Positions 46,120 through 58,088 of a stretch of 64,000 nucleotides of DNA are shown here, piece by piece. The stretch covers positions 558,001 to 622,000 of the forward strand of contig JAGTJM010000018.1 in the NCBI GenBank assembly GCA_020747015.1, in the 5' to 3' direction. A program made the position numbers and the translations under genes. The notes under the pieces are model-generated. The model saw nothing but the letters and a program-made list of their open reading frames with translations, did not search any database and was not told the origin of the DNA. Positions within the stretch are counted from its first letter, which is position 1, and every line of letters starts with the position of its first letter. The stretch is from Pyrenochaeta sp. MPI-SDFR-AT-0127 (lineage: Eukaryota > Ascomycota > Dothideomycetes > Pleosporales > Cucurbitariaceae).

Positions 46120-49100
46120 ATGGCTACCACCGCCGCCACCAGTAGCTCAAGCTCAAGCGTAGTTGTCTTGAATCATGAAGGGAAGGAAGAAGACAGCTTT
46201 TACCATGACCCACCTGCCATTGTTGGAATGGGTATGCTATAATAACTCCCAATACTGGAAGGTGTCTATCTAACAATGATGCAGCGTGTCGGCTTCCTGG
46301 AGATGTCCGATCACCGTCAGATCTCTGGAACTTACTAGCTCAGCAAAAGTCTGCACAAGGTCCCGTACCGCCTGAGCGCTATAATCTAGCTGGTTACTAT
46401 CACCCAAACGGTAACCGAAGTGGCAGCTCAAATGTTCCTGGAGGCTACTTCATCAACGAAGATTTACGTCTCTTTGATAATGGATTCTTTGGAATTAACA
46501 ATCTTGAAGCCACATATATGGACCCACAACAGCGAAAGCTGCTGGAAGTGGTCTATGAGGCTCTAGAGAGCTCCGGGACTTGTATTGAGACACTTTCAGG
46601 CTCCACCACTGGTGTTTATGTTGGAAACTTCTCAGTCGATTATCAACCCAACCAGACTCGTGATCCTGATTACATACATCGTTATACGTCAACTGGCTCA
46701 GGTGCCACTATTATGTCAAATCGAATCAGTCATGTCTTCAACCTTCATGGTCCAAGGTAAGTTCTATAGCGGTCCAGATGATTTTGAATCTCACCGTTTG
46801 ATGCGCTGGCGCTAATGTGGAAAACTAGTTTCACTATAGATACTGCCTGCTCTTCTTCAATCTACGCCCTTCACCAAGCTCTAAATGCCATGAAAATGGG
46901 CGATTGTGAGTCGGCAATAGTGGCCACAGCCAATATGGTTTTATCACCAGAACTTCATGTGATGGCTGCTAAGAGCGGTGTCCTCTCGCCCACTGGCACC
47001 TGTCACACCTTCGACATTGCAGCAGACGGGTACGGACGCGCCGAGGGTGTCAATGCCATTTATATCAAGCGTCTTTCAGTAGCATTGAGGGACGGAAATA
47101 CTATCAGGGGTGTCATTCGTGGCAGTGCTGTGAATGCGAGTGGCAGAACACCGGGAATCTCTCTCCCCAGTGGTGAACAGCAAAGAGTTGTCATACAAAA
47201 AGCTTACAAGAACGCCGAACTCGATCTCTCAGGAACGGATTATGTCGAATGCCATGGCACGGGTACCCCTGTTGGGGATCCTATTGAAGTCAATGCCGTT
47301 GGTAGCTGCTTCGCCCCTCGAGAAGGCCACCCACTTCTTATTGGGTCTGTTAAAACAAATGTCGGCCACAGTGAGGGAGCAAGCGGACTCACGTCTATTC
47401 TGAAAGTCGTGATGGCCTTTGAAAAGGGTAAAATTCCACCGTCGCAGGGAGTTGTCAACATCAACCCGAAACGTAAGTACCTGCACTCCAAAGGCATTAG
47501 AATACTTATTGATAACTTTAATTACTGTAGTGATCCTAAAAGAGCGCAATATGAAGATTGTCACTAAGATGGAGGCATGGCCTCGGTCGCTACGCCGGGC
47601 AAGTATCAACTCTTTCGGTTACGGTGGTGCGAACGCGCATGTCATCCTTGAGTCCATTGAAAGCTACCTCGGCCCAGACCGTTTCCCGATGCGGATGCTA
47701 TCAAGTGGATTCATTGAGGCCGGAGAGAAACTGCTGGTTTTGCCAGTCTCAGCTACATCGCCGAAGTCCTTGGTGGATCGCACCCAGCAGGTTGCCCAGG
47801 TTATCACTGAAACCTATCAAGACGTAGCGCTCAAAAGCTTGGCTCATACGCTTGCAAGTGGTCGCGACCATTTTCGGAATAGAAGCTTCATTCTGGCTGA
47901 TACTGGAAAGAAAGCTCTGGAGTGGGACGAGTCTGCAGCCAGCAAGACTGCCAATGTGCTCCCATTCGGATTTGTCTTCACTGGTCAAGGCGCACAATAC
48001 GCTGGAATGGCATCAGAGCTTCTGGCTCATAATGAGCATTTTCGTACCACCATACGCAACCTTGACGGTATATTGAAGACAATTCCTGCCCCATATACCC
48101 CAGATTGGACTTTGGAGCAAACCCTGCTTGATGGTCCCAGCACTAGTAAAATCAACGAAGTGACAAGAAGTCAGCCAATCTGCACCGCCGTCCAAATAGG
48201 GCTCGTGGACTTGCTGCAAAGCTGGGGAATTGTACCTTCGTCTGTAGTGGGCCACTCCTCCGGCGAAATTGGTGCGGCGTACGCTGCCGGAATTCTCACA
48301 TTCTCTCAAGCTATTTTAGTAGCTTACTATCGTGGCTACGCTGTTGGTACTCTGCAATCCAAGGGAGCCATGTTGGCAGCTGGCCTTGCTGTGGGGCCTG
48401 TGGAGGAGCTTATTCGAAGCAAAGGGCTTGAAACACACATTCGTGTAGCCTGCGTCAACGCTCCGGATAGCGTGACAATAGCCGGTTCACCAGAGGGCAT
48501 AAAAGAAATCGAGACCGAATTGAAAACCCAGGGCAAGTTCGTCCGTATGCTGGAGACTGGCGGGCGAGCCTATCATTCTAAAATGATGGAAGAAGTGGGC
48601 CCTCTTTACGAACAACTTCTTACACCTCTCTTCACTGAGAACAGCAACAAGATTCGGCCGTATGGAACTCCGAGGATCACCATGTTTTCGTCGGTTGGGT
48701 TCAACCCCGATGAGCTCCGCAACCTTGACATCACTGTAGATATGGCAAAGTACTGGCGGAGGAATCTTGAACAACCAGTTCAATTTAGCGCAGCGTTGGC
48801 GTCTTTAGCCACTAGTGGAAAATTCCATTTGATCGAATGCGGCCCTCATGCGGCCTTGAAAGGGCCAATAGGTCAAATTCGCTCTTCAATTGGGTTAGAC
48901 AAAATCAGCCTTCCTTATTCGTCAACTCTTGTCCGCAAGATCGACGCAGATGTCTGTATGAAGTCGCTCGCTGGTATCTTGTTCACATACGGTCACTCGT
49001 TAGATTGGTCTAAGGTGAACGACTTATCTACCTCCGGAGATGGTCTCGAGACGATGACCAACCTTCCACCATATCCATGGGATTACTCTGGTGGTATTCT

Positions 49101-52100
49101 CTGGAATGAGCCTAGATCTAGCTCGGAGCAGCGTAATCGGAAACACATTCGCCATGAGCTACTTGGAACCGTGGCTCTTACTGGGAATGGAATTGATTTT
49201 ACATGGCGCAACCTGCTACGTCCAAATGAAATGCCTTGGATCAAGGACCATAGGCTTGAAGACCAGGTGATTTTCCCTGGCGCTGGCTACATGGCTATGG
49301 CGATCGAAGCTATAATGCAAGTGAAAGACGCGAAGGAGCGTGCGCACGAGCTCACGTTCGAGTTCCAAAACGTTAACATCAGCGCCGCTCTGGTAGTACC
49401 TGAAGATAACGATGCAGCAGCATTCGACCTAGAACTACACACAACTATGTCGCCACGACGCATCACCGGAACATCGACCTCACTTGAGTGGTGTGATTTC
49501 TCAATCTCATCGTGGGTGGTTGGTGAGGCCACGACACACTGCACTGGAAGCATTCGCATCACCCAGTCTGTTTCGAGACCTGGAAATGAGGGACTGGTCG
49601 TAGCTGGCACAGAGCATTTTGATAATTGGCCTGCCAGTCGGTGGTATAAGCAATGGCACAACGAAGGATTCTGCTTTGGTCCTTTATTCCAATCACTAAT
49701 AACGTTCAAGACTGATAACGAACAATCTCGCAAAGAGGCTATTGGTATCACGAAACTGGAAGCTCCTACCGCTGCGCTTGGCGGTTCTGAATATCCAGTA
49801 CATCCAATTGTCATTGACGCGACGCTCCAAGCAGCTATCTGGAGCACGGCTGCGGGACAAGTGCGCAAATTGAGAGCTTGGTTTCCTGTGTCGATTCCAC
49901 AGTGCACAATTCGGAGTGCCTATGGTTCTAAACAAGACCAGAATGCAGAGATCCATGTAAGGTCCGAAGAGACTGGTTTCTCCAGTAGGAAGATGACGGC
50001 CACTCTCTGGGATGCACATCATGTACCTGTTGTAGACTTTAAAGATGCTCGTATCTTACTTTATACTGGTAAGAAGATTGAGCAACGAACAACCGACGAC
50101 CCTTTGGCCAAATACATGGAACGTCAGCCAATGTTGAGGGTCAACTGGAAGCCTGATATCTTGCGAGTAGGTTCTGAAGCTGAAGCTCAACTAAAACAGT
50201 ATGTGGAAGAATTTGTTGCACAACAGCGAGAAGATTTGCTCGACGATGAGTCCCTGGTTGTGATTGGAGCGCTACTTGACCTCGCTGGGCATAAAAACCC
50301 CCGCATGCGTGTACTAGAACTCGGCGGCGACACATTTGGGTACAAAGCAAAGGAGTGGTTGAGTATGCTGGATGCTGAAACTGCATTCTCGAGGTGTAAG
50401 ACCTGGGTCGTCGGCGATGTCGATGAGAATGGAGAGCCATCGATACAAAATGATATAGCGGGTCCCTTTGAGGTTCTACTTATCCCGAAGGTAAGCACTA
50501 CAATGATCGGTAACTCGTCAAATATTGACCATAAAAAGCATGCAACTTCACGCCATTTCTGGAACCAGGATCCAAATTGTATTGCATCTTTGGTTTCAGA
50601 TCAAGGAATCATAATTACCAGAAAGTCAGCGGTTGCTGTAGACGCCCTCAAAACTGCTGGTTTCGATGTTCTTGATGTAGGCAAGCAAGTCTTCCTAGCT
50701 ACCAAGGCACGGAATGCAGCCTATCTACATGGGAGGAATTCATTCATTGTTGTAAGTGCTCTTCGGTTTATGTTTCACTTATTCTCCACGGTCGTGTGAC
50801 CACAATCTGCTGTCTGACGCACTAATGTTAACTCCTTTACACTAGACGACTGAGAAGCCATCTTCATCTGAAATTATGATTGCCAAAGCTTTGGCATTGT
50901 CGCTTTCCAAGACAGCTGGTGTTTCCAATGTGAAAATTCTGTCGCTGCCTCAGATCGATGCCACGAGAATTTCCAAGGACGACCTCTGCATTTCGTTACT
51001 GGAGATGGAGCATGAATTTCTCGCTACTATCGATCAACAAGACACAGATCGTCTACATGCCATTACAGACAAGGTGACAGACCTTCTTTGGGTTACGGGA
51101 GCCAATATATTGGGAAATGCACCCAATCCTAATCTAACCCTCTCAAATGGACTATCGCGGGCTTTGATGTTAGAGCAACCAGCGCTCAGGTTTTCGCTTC
51201 TCGATGTCGGGCCACCACACCTTCTCGAATCTCGCTTGGAACTGTTTTGCAGCCATGTCATCAAGACTCTGGTGCCTGAGCATGCCAAGGATGACTGCGA
51301 ATACATTTCCAAAGATGGCCTCATGTTGATCAGTCGCTATCAACCGGATTACAAAGTCAATACACTCTTTCGGCGACGGTTAGAGCCTGACTTAGCTGTC
51401 CAGAAGCAAACGTTGGCTTCTGCGCACCCAGCTCAATTGTCCATCGGCCGAGTTGGAGTTGCAGACACAGTCCATTTCCAAGAGCTGGAGGAGAATATCA
51501 GTATTCCATCTTCCTATGAGCTAGACATCGATGTCAAAGCAGTGAGCCTTGACGCCAAAGATGTAGACACCATGCTAGGCCGCGCAGATTGGGCAAAAAA
51601 AACTACTGCTTTCGCATTCTCTGGGCTTGTCGCGGCTCTTGGCTCCGATGTCAAGGGTTTCTCAGTCGGGGATCGCGTTGTTGCGTGTGTTCCTCACCTA
51701 TTAGGAACTCGTGTGCGGGTTCCGGTGGGATCCGTACATAAGTGTTTGGACAATGAGGATGCTACGAAGTTACCGACAGTGCTACTCGGTTATGCATACG
51801 CTCTATATGCCCTCAAATATAGAGCTCAGCTCCGGTCCGGGGAAACAATTTTGATCAACGATAGCTCCAACTCCTTTGGGATCGAGGCTGTCATCTTGGC
51901 CAAGGAAATGGGCGCTATTATCTACGCTACTGCCAATTCCGATGCTAAACGCGACTATCTCGTCAACACTGTTGGTCTACCGGCTTCACACGTCTTTGAC
52001 CCCCGTGACGCATGGTTCATGCGAGGGCTTATGCAAGCAACAAATGGCACCGGCGTCAACGTGATCGCACAATCACTCACTGGCGACCTCCTTCATGATA

Positions 52101-53715
52101 GTTGGCAGGCACTAGCAGAGTTTGGGCGTTGTGTAGAGATAGGTAGCCGTGAGATAGATGATGGAGGAATACTCGACATGCGCATCTTCTCCCGCAATGG
52201 CAGTTTCACGGCGTTCAACCTTGTGGACTTATACTACGCAAAGGATATGTTTACCCAAGCAATCTGGAATCAACTGATGATAGAGACGCTGCAACGTTGT
52301 CGGTCTGCATCAATTCCATCTCCACCAGCCATGGTATTTGACGCATCCGAAATACGTCAAGCATACCAATACTATGCTGGCAACAAAGACGGAGTAGGAA
52401 AGATTGTGGTTTCTCTGGAAAACCCTCGGTCCTATGTTCCTGTAAGTGATACCGCGCGTGGGATGTGGACCCGATGTACTAAATATATATATAGGTCGCG
52501 CCAGCTTCCTACCAAACCGTATTCAGTTCAGAAAAGGTTTATCTTCTGATTGGATGCCTTGGAGGGCTTGGTCGAAGTCTTAGTAGATGGATGATGGGAC
52601 GTGGAGCTCGCCGCTTTGTCTTTGTCGGTCGTTCAGGAGCCGATAAACCTAGCGCACAAGAGCTTGTGTCCAGGTTGGAGGCTGCTGGCGCGACTGTCAG
52701 CATTGTTCGGGGTGATGTCTCCAACGAAGACGATGTCAAATCTGCTATCAGGGTTTGTTTGGAAATGCAGCGGCCTTTGGGCGGTGTTGTCCAAGCAGCC
52801 ATGGGACTTCACGAAGACCTCTTCACGAGAATGTCCAGTGAAGCTTGGCACACCGGCATCGACCCCAAGTGGAAAGGAACGTGGAATTTGCACAACGCAC
52901 TCGAGGGCCACAATGAAGAGCTGGATTTCTTCTTGATGACATCTTCGGTGTCTGGAACCGTTGGTACTGCCACTGAGAGCAATTATTGCGCGGCAAATGG
53001 CTTCCTGGATTCCTTCGCACGTTGGCGCCGCCATCAGGGAAAACCAGCTATATCAATCGGCCTGGGCATGATATCCGAGGTGGGCTACCTACACGAAAAC
53101 CCCGAGATCGAAGCACTGCTTCTGCGTAAAGGCATTCAGCCGATCAACGAAGAAGAAATGCTTCAGATTATTGATATCGCGCTGGGATCTGAAGCGGTGC
53201 ACGACCCCGCCGAGTCACACCTTCTCACCGGCCTGGAGCCAGCCAATATCCGCGCCTTAAATGAACAAGGATTCGATGTTACGGAGCATGGAGTACTGAT
53301 CGAAGCGCGTGCTTCTATCTTGTTGGCTTCTTTGCATGCTGAGATCGAGGCACGCAAGGTTGCATCAGGTGCTGTAAGCGGGCAATCTGTTGGCGCTGCG
53401 GCTCCCTGGTTCAAAGACATCCCGGCATCTTTGACACCAACCTTCGCTTCCGAAGCCGACGCACCAGCTCTCCATACGGCTGTCCTCAGGCTGATTAAGA
53501 AGCGCTTCTCCAACTTGATCCTGATGCCGTCTGATCAAATCGATGATCGCAAAGCATTGCCGGACTTTGGCTTGGATAGCATGATCGCTTCTGAATTTCG
53601 AAGTTGGTTCTGGGCAGCGTTCAAAGTTGATATCCCTTTCTTAGACCTGATGAGTGCGCAGACATCATTGGTGATTCTCGCTGAGTTTGTAGAGGATAAA
53701 TTACCCAAAGCCTAG
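46120..53715 (+). CDS. Highly reducing polyketide synthase, KS-AT-DH-(MT)-ER-KR-ACP (2421 aa)
   Basis: Six exons, 46120..46231, 46285..46756, 46829..47472, 47531..50751, 50846..52441 and 52495..53715, 2422 codons. Domains: KS about 31-450 with Cys202 (DTACSSS), His337 and His375; AT about 560-880 with Ser652 in GHSSGEIG; DH about 950-1240 with His983 and Asp1172; a short methyltransferase remnant about 1270-1480 (LELGGDTFG instead of an intact SAM motif); ER about 1683-2012 with a non-glycine-rich cofactor loop (NDSSNSFGIEA); KR about 2029-2215 (GCLGGLG, Ser2166, Tyr2179); ACP with Ser2377 in LDSM. No thioesterase or reductive release domain. An in-frame ATG at 46108 is an alternative start. 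The enzyme should build a reduced, unmethylated chain in the cytosol and rely on neighbours for release and ring formation. Confidence 0.95.
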
Positions 53716-54502
53716 CATTCAGGATTGGCTGGTCATACTATCTTTCTTTTCTTTGTCGGATCTACTGGATGGTGTTCATTGGTGCGTCTTGGGAGTATGG
53801 CGAATGTCATCAATACAGAAATTACATAGAAATCAACAAGATTGTATAACGACTGTCGACGCACTCAAGCTTTTTAAAGTACGCTTTCCTTCAATTAATC
53901 ACAGGTAAATGTGAGTAGAGAGAGCCAGGATCTTTATCCGAGTTTATAGTACTATCACAGTTTGTAGAGCGGACGGTCGTTTGCTGCATCGTTTGTACGA
54001 TGCATACAAAGCCAGGGTTAATCATGTCTACTGTATTTTTACGCATCAACCCAATACACATAAAAACACGCATGTATTTGAAATTCTAATGTGTTATCAC
54101 AATGGACCCTACGATCGTACAGTACAGTCTGCGATTACTGATCTTCTCAATGGCGACCGACTCTGCTAACATTGTGGGTAATTTTGACCCAAACTAGGAC
54201 ATCAGTAAACCGAACATAATTACTCTGATGAACCGTACTGTGCTCGAACTTTTACTAGTATATGAGCACCACGCTTAATTACACATGCGCTGACCTGGTC
54301 GCTGCTTTCCGTCAATGCAGAGACATTGTAGATCTTCGGTCAGACGTTAAAAGCCAAACACAGTAGACGAAAACGTGGATTTTGCACTGGTCGTGGTTAT
54401 GATTGAAGACTGAGAGCGACTCGATAAATCGTCACTTTGCTAACCCTAAGGCGCCCGCGCGAGCGTGCAGTGTCCCTCTATTCTAATCTTTCTATTGTGC
54501 CT
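53716..54502. other. Convergent spacer, no gene seen
   Basis: Between the 3' ends of the HR-PKS and BBE oxidase 3. No coding frame of note. Confidence 0.5.
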
Positions 54503-56232
54503 CTAAGTGGGTATTTTGAATCCCGACCCTCTCAAATATTGGAAAACTCCATTGGGATCATATTTTGCAGAAGCATTTTTGATCTTCCAAATATTGTCAT
54601 CTCCAAAAGTAGATATCGCATCCTGCTCACCATCAGCATAATTGAGATAGACCCAGTTCCAATTAACGCCTAGCGAGGATGCATAGCGGTCGACATCCAT
54701 ATGGTAGGCTCGCACCAAAGACCGGGCAACAGATTCATCGGCTGCCGTTCCAACAACAACGGAAATGAGGAAAAGCATTCCGGGTCCCTCTTGAACATGG
54801 TGCTCCAGCCCCAGGATATTGTTGCCTTTGCCTTTAGTCACGATCGATGCAGTGATGGGCTGAAACTGGCATTGCGTAGTCAAATAATCGCCGCTGACAG
54901 CACTCTCAAGTGCACGAATCAGCTTTCTATGCTTGTTTTCCGCGTACAAGATAACTCGTGGATCACTCTTAAAGTTGCTTGCGAACCAGATGGGGTATAA
55001 GTCGACATCACCTTCTAATTCCCTTGTGATGTTACCAAGTGTGGCAGACCTCAACGTGTTTGATACGATTCCGTCGATTGCGAGAAATTTGTCCATCGCC
55101 GGAGGTGTTACCTGGTTATCAGAGTTATCAAGGGCCGCGGTTAATTGTATTTCGCCCGTCTCCTTAGAGTAAAACCACCAAAATACAACGGAGCTCGCAG
55201 GATCGTTTTCCACATTCTCGGCGAAATCGATGTAGGCATTTACTACTTCCTTGCTCTTGTTGAGGTTGTATCCGACCACGCCACCAAAGATATGTGGTGT
55301 GGCTGGATCAGCGAATTTGATAGCTGTCATATCGAATCGGGTGATGAGTCCAAGATTTCCACTACTACCACGCATAGCTACCCATAGATCTGGGTTTTCG
55401 TCTTCGTTAGCGTTGACGATGGAACCGTTGGCTAAAACGACCTCGAAGTTTTCTACGTTGTTGCTGCGAGGCGTTCAGTCGACCGCGGCCAAATATCAAA
55501 CTGTCACACGTACCAAGCCCATCCATGAACACCAGCATGAAAGGATATACCGCCGCCACTCACGAACCCGCCTAAACCAACTGGGCCAACGCGGCCACCC
55601 GTAATGGCGACTCCATACTGTTCAAGAGCTTCATATGTTTCAGCAGACTTAGCTCCTGGCTGAACAGTAACAATTGAACGCTCTTGATCATAGCTTGTGG
55701 CGTTCATAAAACCTAAAACAATTTTTGTTAATGATAGAACACCGTCAAGAGAAAAGACATACCAAGATCTATAGTAACACCCTTTTTCACAGCATTCGAT
55801 AATTTGAAGGATGCATGGCCGCCGCTTTTAATACCGAAGGGACACTTGTGTTTTGACAAGGTCTCCATGATATGGGATGCATCCTCAGTGCTTTCTGGCA
55901 CAACCATACACCAGGCTCGCAGTGCAGCGCCCGCATTGTAATAAGTACGTAGGCGTGCCTCGTATGAAGTAGTTCCCGGAAAATAAACCTTGCCCTTCAA
56001 TATCTGATTCTCATTGAGTGCATTGCACTACGAATAAAAGTTAGCAGATTCTCAATTTTGATGGCGAATATCGGAGGCTTATAGTCTTCAGAGAAAGTAA
56101 TGGACATCAAACCCCTAGAATCGAATATAAAAGATAGAAACGCACACAAATTGTACCATTACCTCGAATTCCGGCTTGCGCCAAAGGCAACACTGCTACC
56201 ATGGAGGCAAGGAATAGAGACACTCTCATCAT
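54503..56232 (-). CDS. BBE-type FAD-linked oxidoreductase 3 (503 aa)
   Basis: Four exons, complement(54503..55463, 55514..55712, 55763..56027, 56146..56232), 504 codons. The N-terminus is a signal peptide (SLFLASMVAVLPLAQA) followed by CCNAL, typical of secreted fungal BBE oxidases. The flavin His100 is in KSGGH. The cysteine of the second bond is replaced (TGGRVGPVGLGG), so attachment is through His only. RGSSGNLGLI and the tail KYDPNGVFQYL complete the family pattern. It is unlike oxidases 1 and 2 in sequence, suggesting separate origin and a distinct reaction. It is tail-to-tail with the HR-PKS, marking the right border of the cluster. Confidence 0.9.
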
Positions 56233-56352
56233 TGGGAATTTAAAGTTACACAACGTCAATCTTTGCAGTGACTGAATATGCCAAGATATAACAAAGTAAG
56301 TTGTGATAATGGGCGGCAAATTGGTAGGGACAAGTTGCAGATTGAACTTGCG

Positions 56353-56371
56353 CTTTTATATGTTGCATTGG
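56353..56371 (-). promoter_or_regulatory. CCAAT and TATA elements of BBE oxidase 3
   Basis: On the minus strand CCAAT (56371-56367) is followed by TATAAAAG (56360-56353), about 121 nt upstream of the ATG at 56232. Confidence 0.45.
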
Positions 56372-58088
56372 CAACCTCACAGGATTTCCACACGCTGGAA
56401 CTAAAAGTAATTAAACTACAACCAGCTAGTAAAACATCAAAATGATGAGACTGATAGAGGAACAAGTTTAAAAAGGTGGCGCAAAGCGTGGCTTGTATTC
56501 AGTCCCACTTATTGGACGTCCACTGTTGCATTCTGAGCTAAGCTCATGCAGTCATGCCTGTACGCAAAAGAATGGCAACTTTTGCATCCTCTCGGACTTA
56601 AAATTGTACAAGAACGAAATTGCTTTTTGGTCAGAGCTTCGGCGAATCAATTGTACAGTCAGATTCCGGCTTACATTGGTGGCGCTGAAGCTAACCATTG
56701 GGGGCCAACATGTGGCGTGCACTGATGACCAGAGGGCCTGTATCATAAACACGAATGAAAAAGTGAGGAACGAAAAGTTGAACACGCATTCAAGTGGCAC
56801 TATGATTGTCTGAGATGGTTTGCTCTGGTATACGGGTAATTTTCTCCAACATGACTTTCTTATATCATAATCTCAAGCAGCTGAGCTATGTGTATTATAT
56901 GGTAGTAAAATATGGCATTAGCACTCTGGAGAGTACAGAGCGTCATAAGGTGGGCTATTTTCTCTCTAATTTCAGTTAGGCTACGCGATAAATCGCGCTC
57001 CTGGCGGAACATCCACAATAATCAAGTCCTTTTATTATGCACCTATGATTTAAGTAGACATGCTAAAGTTTTTATGATGTTGAGACTTTCCATCGCTTTA
57101 GCCAACCATAACATGAGCATAATCAGTGCTGGTGCTTAAAATTCCAGCGTACAATGCAACTAGCCTAGGTCTCGACATGTTATACATTAAGTAGTTTTGC
57201 GCAAGGCTATGCAAGGCGATGCTCAGCAAACACAAGCCAGGATAGAAGCTGTCCTTAAAAATTGGAACAGGAACAGCAATGTAGTATACATGTGAAATAT
57301 TTTGTCAGCGATAGCATTGCCAGCGTTGCCTCTGAATAAAGGTGATAAAGACATGTGTAGCTAATCCGCACGATATACATTTTCACTGGTGTCCCCAGAA
57401 CCCCAAACAACCAAGTGGGCGGAGATCTTATTGACTACGGCTCTGAAAGTTTCGTATTGATATTGCATATATTTAGGCAGAGTATAGAAGCAGACCTAAA
57501 TATTTCCAGAGTTGACACAGAAACCTCGCCCCAAAAGTCCCAACTAACTTTTGCCTACACCATCGATATGGAGGCTATTATACTTTGAGCTCAAAATTAT
57601 CGATCAAGAGAAAAAGATTATAAATTCATAAAAACTCGCCATGAGTATCACTTTGTGCAAAGTTCTGTTAAGGTGTCGAACAGATTTTGCTAGCGGACAA
57701 TAATGTGGCTTGGGGATTAACTATAAACTCGATCGTCTTATTCGAGTGTGGAGCGCGCGTACTTTCCTCACTGTGAAGGCTGATGAGGCTCCACTCATCT
57801 TACTCAAAGATCGATAGCATGGAGCCTAATGAACTCTATGATTGTAGAAATCCTGCTGTGCTATCCCGAGACAACTTGAACATTTTTTTATTCAAAAAGG
57901 TGCTTGACAACGCCATGTGAGCTTGAACAACTACATTTAGTATGTTGGTATGCTTTAAAAGCGACAAATATATGTGAGTGAAACAATTCCCACACAGCTT
58001 GACCCAACAAGACGTATGGCTGAAATCGCCACATGCTTCAGCCAACGATAACTAGATGAAATGAACAAAGATTTGCAATGTGCTGCGC
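56372..58088. other. Intergenic region, no gene seen
   Basis: AT-rich, about 1.7 kb. Frames around 56493-56813 (both strands) lack motifs. It probably separates the cluster from housekeeping-type genes. Confidence 0.5.

Noticed and set aside
46120..53715. Reading the PKS as a 6-MSA-type or non-reducing enzyme
   Set aside because: Presence of an ER region and the HR-type order KS-AT-DH-MT-ER-KR-ACP, and absence of SAT, PT or TE domains.
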